Shown in pieces: positions 8,407-16,304 of a stretch of 29,980 nt of DNA. The DNA is from Flavobacteriales bacterium MED-G22. Its GTDB lineage: Bacteria; Bacteroidota; Bacteroidia; Flavobacteriales; Flavobacteriaceae. Where the stretch lies: the NCBI GenBank assembly GCA_002457295.1, contig NTKF01000013.1, positions 1 to 29,980 of the forward strand, read 5' to 3'. Positions within the stretch are counted from its first letter, which is position 1; every line of letters starts with the position of its first letter. Under the pieces are notes generated by a model. It searched no databases and was not told the DNA's origin. It saw only the letters and a program-made list of their open reading frames with translations. Position numbers and translations under genes: made by a program.

Positions 8407-8992
8407 CTATCATTTTGGAATCAAAAAGTAATTTTTTGATCACTTTAGGATAATGTTCATATTCTAATTGCTGAACTTTATGAGCAATATCACCTGCTGA
8501 ATCTTGACTTTTAATTGCCACACTTGCTTGAAACAAGAGTTGCCCCTCATCATAAAATTGATTGACATAGTGAATACTAATGCCTGACATTGTTTCCCTA
8601 TTTTCCTTAACGGCTTGATGAACATGCATACCATACATTCCCTTGCCTCCATATTTAGGTAACAAGGAGGGATGTATATTAATTATTTGTTGTGGAAAGG
8701 CTTCCACTAATGCCTCTGGAATTTTTAATAAAAAGCCCGCCAGGATAATTAAATCGGGAGCATATTGCCTAAGATTCGATAGAACTTTGCCGTTAATAAG
8801 TGCCTTCTTGTCAAAACAATAACCCTCAATATGGAACGGTTTTATTCTGTCCCATACTTGTGCCTGTTTATTATTTCCTGCCACTAAAACAATGTCTACA
8901 TTATCTTCTCCTTGGAAATATTCGCAAATGTTTTGGACGTTTGTACCACTTCCAGAGGCGAAAAGAATCAGCCTTTTAGGTTTAAAAGCCAT
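8396..8992 (-). CDS. purN: Phosphoribosylglycinamide formyltransferase (GART)
   Basis: Transfers a formyl group from 10-formyl-tetrahydrofolate to GAR, the third step of purine synthesis. The 198-residue protein has the phosphate-binding GSGTNV at 14-19 and the catalytic residues Asn105, His107 (NIHPSLLPKY) and Asp148 (YDEGQ). Length and motifs are normal for the family. It is the first gene of the minus-strand run purN-rnhA-kinase-purF and is divergent from acpP, with a 143-bp shared control region. Confidence 0.95.
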   Translation of the reverse strand: MAFKPKRLILFASGSGTNVQNICEYFQGEDNVDIVLVAGNNKQAQVWDRIKPFHIEGYCFDKKALINGKVLSNLRQYAPDLIILAGFLLKIPEALVEAFPQQIINIHPSLLPKYGGKGMYGMHVHQAVKENRETMSGISIHYVNQFYDEGQLLFQASVAIKSQDSAGDIAHKVQQLEYEHYPKVIKKLLFDSKMIDEK

Positions 8993-9072
8993 TTTTTCAC
9001 TGTCTTAAGTTAAATAATTTAACATATTCTTTAAAAGGCATATCGCAAATTAAAACTATTATTGTTAACCTA

Positions 9073-9092
9073 TTTAAACGTTATCGTTTAAA
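9073..9092. promoter_or_regulatory. Perfect dyad between purN and acpP, candidate operator
   Basis: TTTAAACG and CGTTTAAA form a perfect 8-bp inverted repeat around TTAT. It ends 7 bp before the predicted acpP -7 box, where a -33-region protein or a regulator would bind, and lies about 80 bp from the purN start. No regulator gene is near. The half site resembles operators of CG-centred type only loosely. Confidence 0.45.
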
Positions 9093-9099
9093 GTTTTTT

Positions 9100-9107
9100 T
9101 ATTTTTG
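9100..9107 (+). promoter_or_regulatory. Predicted -7 promoter box of acpP
   Basis: TATTTTTG matches TAnnTTTG exactly, 28 bp before the acpP ATG. It would serve the acpP-fabF-rnc run. No TTG is found at the usual -33 distance; the dyad at 9073-9092 occupies that region. Confidence 0.5.
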
Positions 9108-9135
9108 TCCACATTAAATATAAACCTAATTGACT

Positions 9136-9369
9136 ATGTCAGACATTACCGCAAGAGTCAAAGCCATTATTGTTGATAAACTGGGCGTTGACGAAAATGA
9201 AGTTGTTCCAGAAGCAAGTTTCACCAACGATTTAGGTGCAGATTCGCTAGACACAGTGGAACTAATCATGGAATTTGAAAAGGAATTTGATATTCAAATC
9301 CCTGATGACCAAGCTGAAAATATAGCAACGGTAGGACAAGCCATTCAATTTATTGAACAAGCAGAATAA
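9136..9369 (+). CDS. acpP: Acyl carrier protein
   Basis: Small acidic carrier that holds growing acyl chains on a phosphopantetheine arm. The ATG at 9136 gives [13 protein letters not shown] and 77 residues, the usual size; an in-frame TTG six bases upstream is less likely. The attachment Ser37 sits in the classic [10 protein letters not shown] motif. fabF starts 9 bp after its stop, a near-universal bacterial pairing. The predicted promoter and a perfect dyad lie just upstream. Confidence 0.97.
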   Translation: MSDITARVKAIIVDKLGVDENEVVPEASFTNDLGADSLDTVELIMEFEKEFDIQIPDDQAENIATVGQAIQFIEQAE

Positions 9370-9378
9370 ATTTGTGCC

Positions 9379-10632
9379 ATGAATCCAAGACGTGTAGTAG
9401 TTACCGGATTGGGGGCACTCACTCCTATTGGAAATACCCTCTCGGAATATTGGGAGGGTTTACTTTCTGGGACCAGTGGTGCTGCACCTATTACTTATTT
9501 TGATTCTACTCATTTCAAAACCCAGTTTGCGTGCGAGGTTAAAAACTTCAATATACAAGATCATTTAGACCGTAAAGAGGCTCGGAAAATGGACCGTTTT
9601 ACACAGTATGCTATGGTCTCGACAGCCGAGGCAATAAACCACGCTGGCATTGATTTAGAGACATTAAACAAAAATCGAGTTGGGGTTATATGGGGCGCTG
9701 GAATTGGCGGCCTAGAAACGTTTCAAAATGAAGTTTTAGGATTAGCTGCTAACAACGGTATTCCACGTTTTAATCCGTTTTTTATTCCAAAAATGATTGC
9801 CGATATCGCTCCGGGGCTTATCTCAATCAGATATGGATTTGGCGGTCCCAACTTCGCTACAGTATCTGCCTGTGCTTCTTCTTCTAATGCGATGATTGAT
9901 TCATTGAATTATATACGCCTTGGATATGCTGATATGATTGTTACGGGTGGTTCAGAAGCTGCTGTGACCAAAGCAGGTATTGGTGGTTTTAATGCTATGC
10001 GTGCCTTGTCTACAAGAAACGATGATCCAAAAACAGCTTCACGACCTTTTGATAAAGATCGTGATGGATTTGTTTTAGGAGAAGGTTCTGGTACACTCAT
10101 TTTTGAAAGCTTAGAACATGCGCTAGCTCGAGACGCTAAAATTTATGCCGAGGTTGCTGCAGGAGGGCTTTCAGCTGACGCATACCACATGACAGCTCCA
10201 CACCCTGAAGGTTTAGGAGCTAAAAATGTAATGATTAACGGGTTGGAAAATGCAGGACTAAAGCCAGAGGACATCGATACTATAAATATGCACGGTACCT
10301 CCACCCCATTGGGAGACATTGCGGAATCACAAGCCATACTTTCTGTTTTTGGTGACCATGCCTATAAAATGAATATCAATTCTACTAAATCTATGACTGG
10401 CCATTTATTGGGTGCAGCAGGTGCTATTGAAGCTATTTCATCTATTATGTCGATTCAGCATAGCATAGTGCCACCTACTATAAATCATCAAACCCCAGAT
10501 GAAAAAATTGATCAAAAAATTGATTTCACATTTGGAAAACCAAAAAAGAGAACGGTTAATATTGCACTTTCTAACACTTTTGGATTTGGGGGCCACAATG
10601 CTTGTTTGATTTTTAAGAAATATGTGCACTAA
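9379..10632 (+). CDS. fabF: 3-oxoacyl-ACP synthase II
   Basis: Condenses malonyl-ACP with acyl-ACP in fatty-acid elongation in the cytoplasm. The thiolase-fold catalytic triad is present: Cys165 in SACASSSNAM, His305 in NMHGTSTPLGD and His342 in SMTGHLLGAAG. The C-terminal SNTFGFGGHNACL is the conserved family end. The length of 417 residues is standard. It sits between acpP (9 bp upstream) and rnc (9 bp downstream). Confidence 0.97.
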   Translation: MNPRRVVVTGLGALTPIGNTLSEYWEGLLSGTSGAAPITYFDSTHFKTQFACEVKNFNIQDHLDRKEARKMDRFTQYAMVSTAEAINHAGIDLETLNKNRVGVIWGAGIGGLETFQNEVLGLAANNGIPRFNPFFIPKMIADIAPGLISIRYGFGGPNFATVSACASSSNAMIDSLNYIRLGYADMIVTGGSEAAVTKAGIGGFNAMRALSTRNDDPKTASRPFDKDRDGFVLGEGSGTLIFESLEHALARDAKIYAEVAAGGLSADAYHMTAPHPEGLGAKNVMINGLENAGLKPEDIDTINMHGTSTPLGDIAESQAILSVFGDHAYKMNINSTKSMTGHLLGAAGAIEAISSIMSIQHSIVPPTINHQTPDEKIDQKIDFTFGKPKKRTVNIALSNTFGFGGHNACLIFKKYVH

Positions 10633-10641
10633 AAGGTTACG

Positions 10642-11379
10642 ATGGTAAAATTTTTAACTAACATATTGACTCCCCGCATGGAAACATCCGGGGAGTTTTT
10701 TATGCAATTAAAAAAACATCTTGGCATTCAAGCTAAAAACAAGTCAGTTTATCTAAGAGCCTTTATTCACCCTTCTCTGAATCAACGTGATGACTCTGGA
10801 ATGAAAGTCAACTTTGAACGGTTAGAATTTTTAGGAGATGCACTCTTGAATACAGTGGTTGCTCACTACCTCTTCGAATATTTTCCAAAAGCCAATGAAG
10901 GAAAACTCACTCAAATGCGCGCTCAAATTGTAAGTAGAGATCAGTTAAATCGTATTGGTAAGAATCTTAATTTAATGCAGTGGATGCAAACCGATCACAA
11001 ACAAAGTTATTTTGGAGAAGATGTTCATGGCAATTTGTTAGAATCACTCCTTGGAGCTCTATTCATTGACAAAGGTTATGAGAAAAGTAAGGTCTTTGTT
11101 TTGGATAAAATTATTTTTGAATATATCGATATTGAATCACTTGATGGTCAAGTGTTGAGTTATAAAAGTGCAGTGATTGAATGGGCTCAAAAAAACAAAA
11201 AAGAATATCATTTTGAAACTAAAGAAGATCTTGGTTTAGATCCTAAAGTGAATTATAGTTCTACTTTCTTTATCGACAAAAAACAAGTTGCCAAGGCCAG
11301 AGATATCTCCAAGAAAAAAGCTGAAGAAAAAGTGGCAAGAAGGGGGTATTATGCCTTAAAAATAAAGTCTGTCACCTAA
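10642..11379 (+). CDS. rnc: Ribonuclease III
   Basis: Double-strand RNA endonuclease for rRNA and mRNA processing. The signature NFERLEFLGD is at 57-66, with Glu59, Glu62 and Asp66, and the second acidic site includes Glu134 in GNLLESLLGALF. A double-stranded RNA-binding domain occupies about 172-243. The ATG at 10642 is preferred because the first 28 residues (RMETSGEFFMQLKKHLG) resemble the conserved N-terminus of flavobacterial RNase III. An alternative in-frame ATG at 10702 would remove 20 residues. The preference matters because a terminator-like hairpin lies at 10669-10701, inside the coding region under this start. The stop overlaps the next start by one base. Confidence 0.93.
   Translation: MVKFLTNILTPRMETSGEFFMQLKKHLGIQAKNKSVYLRAFIHPSLNQRDDSGMKVNFERLEFLGDALLNTVVAHYLFEYFPKANEGKLTQMRAQIVSRDQLNRIGKNLNLMQWMQTDHKQSYFGEDVHGNLLESLLGALFIDKGYEKSKVFVLDKIIFEYIDIESLDGQVLSYKSAVIEWAQKNKKEYHFETKEDLGLDPKVNYSSTFFIDKKQVAKARDISKKKAEEKVARRGYYALKIKSVT
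10669..10701 (+). terminator. Terminator-like hairpin within the 5' end of rnc
   Basis: ACTCCCCG pairs perfectly with CGGGGAGT. After a C/C mismatch the stem continues with ATG/CAT closed by a GAAA tetraloop, and a run of six T follows. This is the structure of a strong intrinsic terminator, yet it is inside the rnc frame and followed by an in-frame ATG. It could attenuate acpP-fabF read-through into rnc, or serve as an RNase III target. Confidence 0.6.
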
Positions 11380-11858
11380 TGAAAAAAGTGAGTAAAACGT
11401 ATCAACTAGATACTGAAAATTTTAATGATACCTTTTTTCTTGAAGGGGTCTGCAGCAGTGACGAAGATTATCAAATAGCCTTTCAATTAAATCAAATTTT
11501 AGACAGTAGTTTTTATCGCTCTAAACAAGATCTAGATTTTCCTAACACAAATGTCTTTTTTAGTCGTTTTATTTGGGAAAAAGAAACAGAAGGTATTATA
11601 GCTGAAATGTTTTCAAATAAATTTCAAAAAGTTTTATCGAGTAAAGAAAAATTAAACAACACATTGTTTGATACCCCCAATCGAAAAGAAGTATATTTAT
11701 TAACTGAATTTAAACAACTAGATTTTATCATAAAAGTGAACGATCGAATAACTTTGAATAAAATTAGATCAGCTCTACAAAAACTTTCAAACATTGCATT
11801 GCACTACACTATTGAAAATGATAAAATCCAAAACCAATTGCATTTAATATTTGATTGA
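11379..11858 (+). CDS. IPExxxVDY-like conserved Bacteroidota protein
   Basis: 159 residues, no signal peptide or membrane segment. The segment LTEFKQLDF near residue 105 aligns with the family motif IPExxxVDY in a degenerate form: the Glu and Asp and the spacing are kept, with Ile/Pro and Val/Tyr replaced by similar or other residues. The gene lies between rnc and pyk, overlapping each by one base, the location I associate with this family in Flavobacteriaceae. The function is unknown; tight coupling suggests co-translation with its neighbours. Confidence 0.75.
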   Translation: MKKVSKTYQLDTENFNDTFFLEGVCSSDEDYQIAFQLNQILDSSFYRSKQDLDFPNTNVFFSRFIWEKETEGIIAEMFSNKFQKVLSSKEKLNNTLFDTPNRKEVYLLTEFKQLDFIIKVNDRITLNKIRSALQKLSNIALHYTIENDKIQNQLHLIFD

Positions 11859-13285
11859 TGAAACCTATCAAAAAAACTAAAATTGTTGCTACCCTTGGAC
11901 CCTCATGTGACGAACAAAACATTATTGAAAAAATGATTTTGGCTGGTGTGAATGTGTTTAGAGTTAATTTTTCTCATGCCAAATACGAGGAAGTAGAAGA
12001 TCGGATAAAAAAAATTCGGCAAGCAGATAAAAAATTAAATACCCAAAGTGCCATTTTAGCTGATTTACAGGGGCCAAAATTAAGAGTCGGGAAAATGGAA
12101 GAAGGAAGTGTGGTCCATCCTGAAGATGAGGTCGTTTTCAGTACCCAAGCACCCTTTGTGGGCAATGCCCAAAAAGCCTACATGAACTACCAGCAATTTC
12201 CTAAAGATGTTACTCCTGGTGAAAAAATTCTCTTGGATGATGGAAAATTAATTTTTGAAGTGATTTCTACAGATAAAAATACTGAAGTCACTACTAAAGT
12301 ATTACAGGGAGGACCCTTTAAATCAAATAAAGGCGTAAATCTTCCCAACACCAATATATCACTTCCTGCGCTAACAGAAAAGGACGTCAAAGATGCTGAA
12401 TTTATTTTTACGCAGGACGTAGACTGGATTGCTCTTTCATTTGTTCGCCATAGTGAGGATGTATTGATGCTCAAAGACCTCATGAAAAAACATCTTGACA
12501 AGCCATTACCTGTCATTTCTAAAATTGAAAAGCCTGAAGCTATTGAAAACATAGATAAAATAATTGCTTATAGTGAGGGCTTAATGGTTGCCCGGGGGGA
12601 TTTAGGGGTTGAAGTTCCCGTTGCCGAAGTTCCACTTCTTCAAAAAGAATTGGTTTTACTTTCTAAAAAAGCACGAATTCCTATTATCATAGCCACCCAG
12701 ATGATGGAAACCATGACCGAAAGTCTTACGCCTACAAGAGCAGAAGTCAATGATGTTGCCAATTCTGTTATGGATGGAGCCGATGCTGTGATGCTTTCTG
12801 GAGAAACCTCTGTTGGGAAATACCCTGTTGAAGTGGTTGAAACTGTTAGGACAATTGTGATGCAAGTTGAAAACTCAAAGCGAGTGATTGTGCCACAAGA
12901 TCCTCCAAATATTAGAACCAAAAGATTCATTACCAAATCTGTTTGTTTTCATGCTGCACAAATTGCAACTGATATCAAAGCAAACGCCATTTGCACTCTT
13001 ACGAATAGTGGGTATACCGCATATCAAATTTCAGCTTGGAGACCTATTTCAAACATCTTGGTTTTCACATCAAATAAAAGAATTCTCACTCAACTGAGCT
13101 TACTTTGGGGTGTTAAAGCTTTTTATTATGATAATTTCCAAAGTACTGATAACACTGTAGAAGAGATTAATGCTATTGCCCATCAAAAAGGATATGTTCG
13201 AGAAGAAGATCTTGTGGTGAATTTAACCGCAATGCCAATTTCTAAAAAAGGTATGGTAAATACGCTGAGGGTTAGTGTCATTTAA
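11858..13285 (+). CDS. pyk: Pyruvate kinase
   Basis: Last step of glycolysis, phosphoenolpyruvate plus ADP to pyruvate plus ATP. The ATG at 11858 overlaps the previous stop (ATGA-type junction) and gives 475 residues; a TTG one codon earlier is unlikely. The active-site signature VISKIEKPEAIENI has Lys222 and Glu224, followed by GLMVARGDLGVE and ATQMMETMTES. The N-terminal ATLGPS and VNFSH are typical. The stop codon overlaps that of the convergent dinB, so both transcripts must end inside the opposite gene or be terminated otherwise. Confidence 0.97.
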   Translation: MKPIKKTKIVATLGPSCDEQNIIEKMILAGVNVFRVNFSHAKYEEVEDRIKKIRQADKKLNTQSAILADLQGPKLRVGKMEEGSVVHPEDEVVFSTQAPFVGNAQKAYMNYQQFPKDVTPGEKILLDDGKLIFEVISTDKNTEVTTKVLQGGPFKSNKGVNLPNTNISLPALTEKDVKDAEFIFTQDVDWIALSFVRHSEDVLMLKDLMKKHLDKPLPVISKIEKPEAIENIDKIIAYSEGLMVARGDLGVEVPVAEVPLLQKELVLLSKKARIPIIIATQMMETMTESLTPTRAEVNDVANSVMDGADAVMLSGETSVGKYPVEVVETVRTIVMQVENSKRVIVPQDPPNIRTKRFITKSVCFHAAQIATDIKANAICTLTNSGYTAYQISAWRPISNILVFTSNKRILTQLSLLWGVKAFYYDNFQSTDNTVEEINAIAHQKGYVREEDLVVNLTAMPISKKGMVNTLRVSVI

Positions 13286-14376
13286 AAAGGCAACCGGATT
13301 TGCTTTTCTTTTTGAATCAATGTTTTCTTCGTATTTCCTTTTTTTTGATCAGACTTAAAATGCAATTGCGAAATACTTATTCCCAACAAACGAACTGAAT
13401 TTGCTAGTTTTTCTTGATAAAGCAATTCTTTAGCTTCTTCAACGATTAAAGGAGCACTAGCTATAAAATAGGACAAGGTTTTTTGGCGAGTTTGAACTAC
13501 AAAGTCACTGTATTTTATTTTGAGAGTGACTGTTTTTCCAGAAGCTTTAGCTTTTTGCAAACGCTCTTCAATTAATCCACCTAGCGCTTCTAATTTTTCC
13601 AAAAGGAATAGTTCTGAAGCAAGATTCTGTTCAAATGTTCGTTCTGCACCAATCGATTTTGGGATGTGATGAGGCTTGACTGCACTGTTATGAACTCCTC
13701 GAGCAACATCAAATAAATAATTACCCATTTTCCCAAAATGAGCATCCAATACTTCTTTTGGTTGTGCCCTTAGATCCTCACCAGTATAAATCCCCAAGTG
13801 ATAGAGTTTTTCTCTAGTTTTCTTTCCTACTCCATGAAATTTTTTGACATCCAACCGCGCTAAAAAAGGGAGAACCTCTTCTGGCGAAACTGTCTTTTGA
13901 CCATTTGGCTTGTTCCAATCACTAGCAATTTTTGCAATAAACTTATTTACAGAAATTCCCGCTGAAGCGTTTAGTCCAGTTTGTTCAAAAATTTTTTTTC
14001 TTATTTCTGAGGCCATCAATGTAGCAGATGGGTTATTAAAATGATTTTGAGTCACATCCAAATAGGCTTCATCAAGGGATAGAGGTTCTACTAGTTGCGT
14101 GTATTCAAGGAATATTTTTCTAATCTGTTGAGAAATAGACTTATAGCGATCAAAACGTGGTTTTACAAAAATCAATTCAGGGCATAATCGTTGAGCTAAA
14201 GAACCACTCATAGCACTTCGTACACCAAATTTTCGCGCCTCATAACTTGCAGCAGCAACAACACCTCTAGATTTTCCACCTCCAACTGCAATGGGCTGTT
14301 GACGAAGGGATGGGTCGTCTAGTTGCTCAACAGAAGCATAAAAAGCATCCATATCAACATGGATAATTTTTCTCAT
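13282..14376 (-). CDS. dinB: DNA polymerase IV (Y family)
   Basis: Error-prone translesion polymerase. The catalytic carboxylates are in HVDMDAFYASVE (Asp8) and SLDEAYLDV (Asp102, Glu103), with Tyr13 at the steric-gate position. The helix-hairpin-helix region FHGVGKKTREKL precedes the little-finger domain. The last residues QIRLPF fit a beta-clamp-binding peptide. The ATG at 14376 (364 residues) is chosen over a TTG at 14400 because MRKIIHVDMD is the conserved family start and a strong Shine-Dalgarno sequence lies just before it. It follows the ABM-domain gene on the same strand. Confidence 0.95.
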   Translation of the reverse strand: MRKIIHVDMDAFYASVEQLDDPSLRQQPIAVGGGKSRGVVAAASYEARKFGVRSAMSGSLAQRLCPELIFVKPRFDRYKSISQQIRKIFLEYTQLVEPLSLDEAYLDVTQNHFNNPSATLMASEIRKKIFEQTGLNASAGISVNKFIAKIASDWNKPNGQKTVSPEEVLPFLARLDVKKFHGVGKKTREKLYHLGIYTGEDLRAQPKEVLDAHFGKMGNYLFDVARGVHNSAVKPHHIPKSIGAERTFEQNLASELFLLEKLEALGGLIEERLQKAKASGKTVTLKIKYSDFVVQTRQKTLSYFIASAPLIVEEAKELLYQEKLANSVRLLGISISQLHFKSDQKKGNTKKTLIQKEKQIRLPF

Positions 14377-14381
14377 TGTAT

Positions 14382-14390
14382 CCTCTCCTT
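14382..14390 (-). promoter_or_regulatory. Strong Shine-Dalgarno sequence of dinB
   Basis: On the minus strand AAGGAGAGG ends 5 bases before the dinB ATG (the core AAGGAG ends 8 bases before it). It decides the start at 14376. Such strong sites were not seen before the other genes of the window. Confidence 0.65.
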
Positions 14391-14433
14391 GGTTGTTCAA
14401 TTAATTTTTTTATCAAATAGTTTTGACCTTTTT

Positions 14434-14742
14434 TTATGGAAATGAATAAGACCGATTTATTTCTGCTACTTCAATAGAGTAGGAAGAATAAAATTGTCTC
14501 CTTCCTTCAAATTGTGCTTCTTTATGTGCTGCTTGTTGTTTCCAATGCAAAAGAGCTTCTTCGTTTTCCCAATAGCTCAACGTTAGTCCCAATCCATTTT
14601 TATTTCTCAGGGACACATGACCCAAATAACCGGGTTGCTTTTTTACTAGATCTTCCATTTGAAGCACATAATACTGATATGCTTTTTTTGTTTCTAACTT
14701 CAAAGTTGACTTAAAAATTACAACCAAGGTATTGGGTTTCAT
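14434..14742 (-). CDS. Antibiotic biosynthesis monooxygenase (ABM) domain protein
   Basis: About 102 residues of ferredoxin-like ABM fold. The pattern NTLVVIFKS, then GYLGHVSLR, then LTLSYWENEEALLHWKQQAAH, then GRRQFYSSYSIEVAEI matches stand-alone ABM proteins, many of which are of unknown role; some oxidise quinols or degrade heme. The start at 14742 (MKPNTLVVIF) puts the first beta strand close to the N-terminus; an in-frame ATG at 14772 would add ten residues. It precedes dinB by 57 bp on the same strand. No substrate can be inferred. Confidence 0.75.
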   Translation of the reverse strand: MKPNTLVVIFKSTLKLETKKAYQYYVLQMEDLVKKQPGYLGHVSLRNKNGLGLTLSYWENEEALLHWKQQAAHKEAQFEGRRQFYSSYSIEVAEINRSYSFP

Positions 14743-14825
14743 AGCATTCAATTTTCTTAAGGTTATTTGCATATTTAAAATAGTAAATTAAGAATAAAAT
14801 GTATTTTTAGAAAAAATTAAGGTTT

Positions 14826-15263
14826 ATGTATTCTGTATTAAAATTTATCCATTCGTATTGGGCTTATCTTACTTTAGCTGTGTTACTCATAGCCATCATC
14901 AATGCTTTTCGTGCTCGTATATCGAAGAAGAATTTTCAAGCTACAGATTTAAGAATTTCATTATTTGCCTTGATTTTTTCTCACATTCAGCTATTGGTGG
15001 GACTAGTTCTCTATTTTGTATCGCCTTGGTTTTCTTATTGGTCTGATCTTGGTATGGGTGGCGTGATGAAAAATAGTGAGGCCCGTCTTTATTTAGTTGA
15101 GCACCCTACCACAAACTTAATTGCTCTATTCCTGATTACCTTAGGCTGGTCATTGCATAAAAGACAAACCGAAGATTCCAAAAAGTTTTCTCGAATAGCT
15201 ATTTTCTATAGTTTAGGATTGGTTTTGCTGCTGAGCAGAATTCCTTGGAAGGCATGGCTATAA
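14826..15263 (+). CDS. Small four-helix membrane protein, possible cytochrome b-like
   Basis: 145 residues with four predicted membrane segments (about 10-27, 44-65, 94-112 and 124-140). Conserved-looking histidines occur in or near helices: His9 in FIHSYWAYL, His53 in SHIQLLVGLVLYF and His92 in VEHPTTNL. Similar flavobacterial proteins are often labelled cytochrome B or, mistakenly, ribosomal protein L27. Haem binding by paired histidines is possible but not shown. It is a single gene, convergent with pheS and separated from its stop by 3 bp. Confidence 0.7.
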   Translation: MYSVLKFIHSYWAYLTLAVLLIAIINAFRARISKKNFQATDLRISLFALIFSHIQLLVGLVLYFVSPWFSYWSDLGMGGVMKNSEARLYLVEHPTTNLIALFLITLGWSLHKRQTEDSKKFSRIAIFYSLGLVLLLSRIPWKAWL

Positions 15264-15264
15264 C

Positions 15265-15283
15265 TTTTAGAGCGTCGCTCTAA
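15265..15283. repeat. Palindrome across the pheS stop codon
   Basis: TTTAGAGCG and CGCTCTAAA form a perfect 9-bp inverted repeat with one central base, covering the last codons and stop of pheS in the 3-bp junction with the convergent membrane-protein gene. It has no T run directly after it, so it is not a classical terminator. It could stabilise 3' ends. Confidence 0.5.
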
Positions 15284-16283
15284 ATTGTTTTAAAAAACGT
15301 AAGTCATTTTCAAAAAACAATCGAATATCACTAATTTGATAAAGCAACATAGCTATACGCTCAATCCCCAAACCAAAAGCAAAACCAGAATAAATTTCTG
15401 GATCAATTCCACAGTTTTTTAATACGTTAGGATCCACCATTCCACAGCCCATAATTTCTAACCATCCTGTGCCCTTGGTAATGCGATAATCTACTTCGGT
15501 CTCTAATCCCCAATAAATATCTACTTCTGCACTAGGCTCAGTGAATGGAAAGTAAGAAGGGCGAAGTCGAATTTTAGAATTGCCAAAGAGTGATTTAGTG
15601 AAATAAAGTAAGGTTTGTTTCAAGTCAGCAAACGATACTTCTTTGTCAATATAGAGGCCTTCAATTTGATGAAAAAGACAGTGAGCTCTAGCTGAGATAG
15701 CCTCGTTTCGAAACACACGACCTGGCGAGATGGTACGAATTGGAGGTTGATTGTTTTCCATATGTCTCACTTGTACAGATGACGTATGGGTTCGCAATAA
15801 AATATCAGGATTAGTTTGAATAAAAAAAGTGTCTTGCATGTCCCGTGCAGGGTGGTGTTCTGGCAAATTTAAAGCTGAAAAGTTATGCCAATCGTCTTCA
15901 ATTTCTGGGCCTTCAGAGAGGTCAAAACCAATCTGCTTAAAAATATCTATAATTCGATTACGAACTAGCGATAATGGATGTCGATTTCCCATTTCAAGTG
16001 GAAACCCTGGCCTACTAATGTCAGTAGCATCTTCTGTTCCTTCAGATGGCTTTAATGCTGCTATCTGTGCTAAGAGTTTGGTGTTGATTAATTCTTTGAG
16101 TTGATTGATTTCTTGTCCATAAACTTTTTTTTCTTCAGCAGGAACTTCTCTAAAAGCTTTAAAAAAGTCATTTAAAATTCCTTTCTTACCTAAATATTGG
16201 ATGCGAAAAGCCTCTAGTTCTTTAGTGTCTTTGGCTTTAAATTTTTCAACAATTTCTTTGTGATCTTTAATAGAAGCAATCAT
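15267..16283 (-). CDS. pheS: Phenylalanine-tRNA ligase alpha subunit
   Basis: Class II aminoacyl-tRNA synthetase alpha chain that charges tRNA-Phe together with PheT. The 338-residue protein has the N-terminal coiled tRNA-binding region, then motif 2 (GRVFRNEAISARAHCLFHQIE) and motif 3 (GFAFGLGIERIAMLLY). The beta subunit gene is not in the window, so pheS and pheT are separated here. Upstream, 21 bp away, is a small unknown gene on the same strand. A TATTTTTG box ends four bases before the ATG. Confidence 0.97.
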   Translation of the reverse strand: MIASIKDHKEIVEKFKAKDTKELEAFRIQYLGKKGILNDFFKAFREVPAEEKKVYGQEINQLKELINTKLLAQIAALKPSEGTEDATDISRPGFPLEMGNRHPLSLVRNRIIDIFKQIGFDLSEGPEIEDDWHNFSALNLPEHHPARDMQDTFFIQTNPDILLRTHTSSVQVRHMENNQPPIRTISPGRVFRNEAISARAHCLFHQIEGLYIDKEVSFADLKQTLLYFTKSLFGNSKIRLRPSYFPFTEPSAEVDIYWGLETEVDYRITKGTGWLEIMGCGMVDPNVLKNCGIDPEIYSGFAFGLGIERIAMLLYQISDIRLFFENDLRFLKQFRATL

Positions 16284-16287
16284 AGAG

Positions 16288-16295
16288 CAAAAATA
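16288..16295 (-). promoter_or_regulatory. Predicted -7 box four bases before the pheS ATG
   Basis: On the minus strand TATTTTTG is followed by CTCT and ATG, the same arrangement as before the PfkB kinase gene. It would give an mRNA starting at the initiation codon. The gene upstream ends only 10 bp before the box. Confidence 0.35.
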
Positions 16296-16304
16296 CGGTA
16301 AGTT

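Noticed and set aside
10642..10701. Reading the hairpin in rnc as the fabF terminator with rnc starting at 10702.
   Set aside because: The upstream residues resemble the conserved flavobacterial RNase III N-terminus, so the longer form is preferred; the alternative is kept open in the findings.
14377..14400. TTG start of dinB adding eight residues.
   Set aside because: The conserved N-terminus MRKIIHVDMD and the Shine-Dalgarno site fix the start at 14376.
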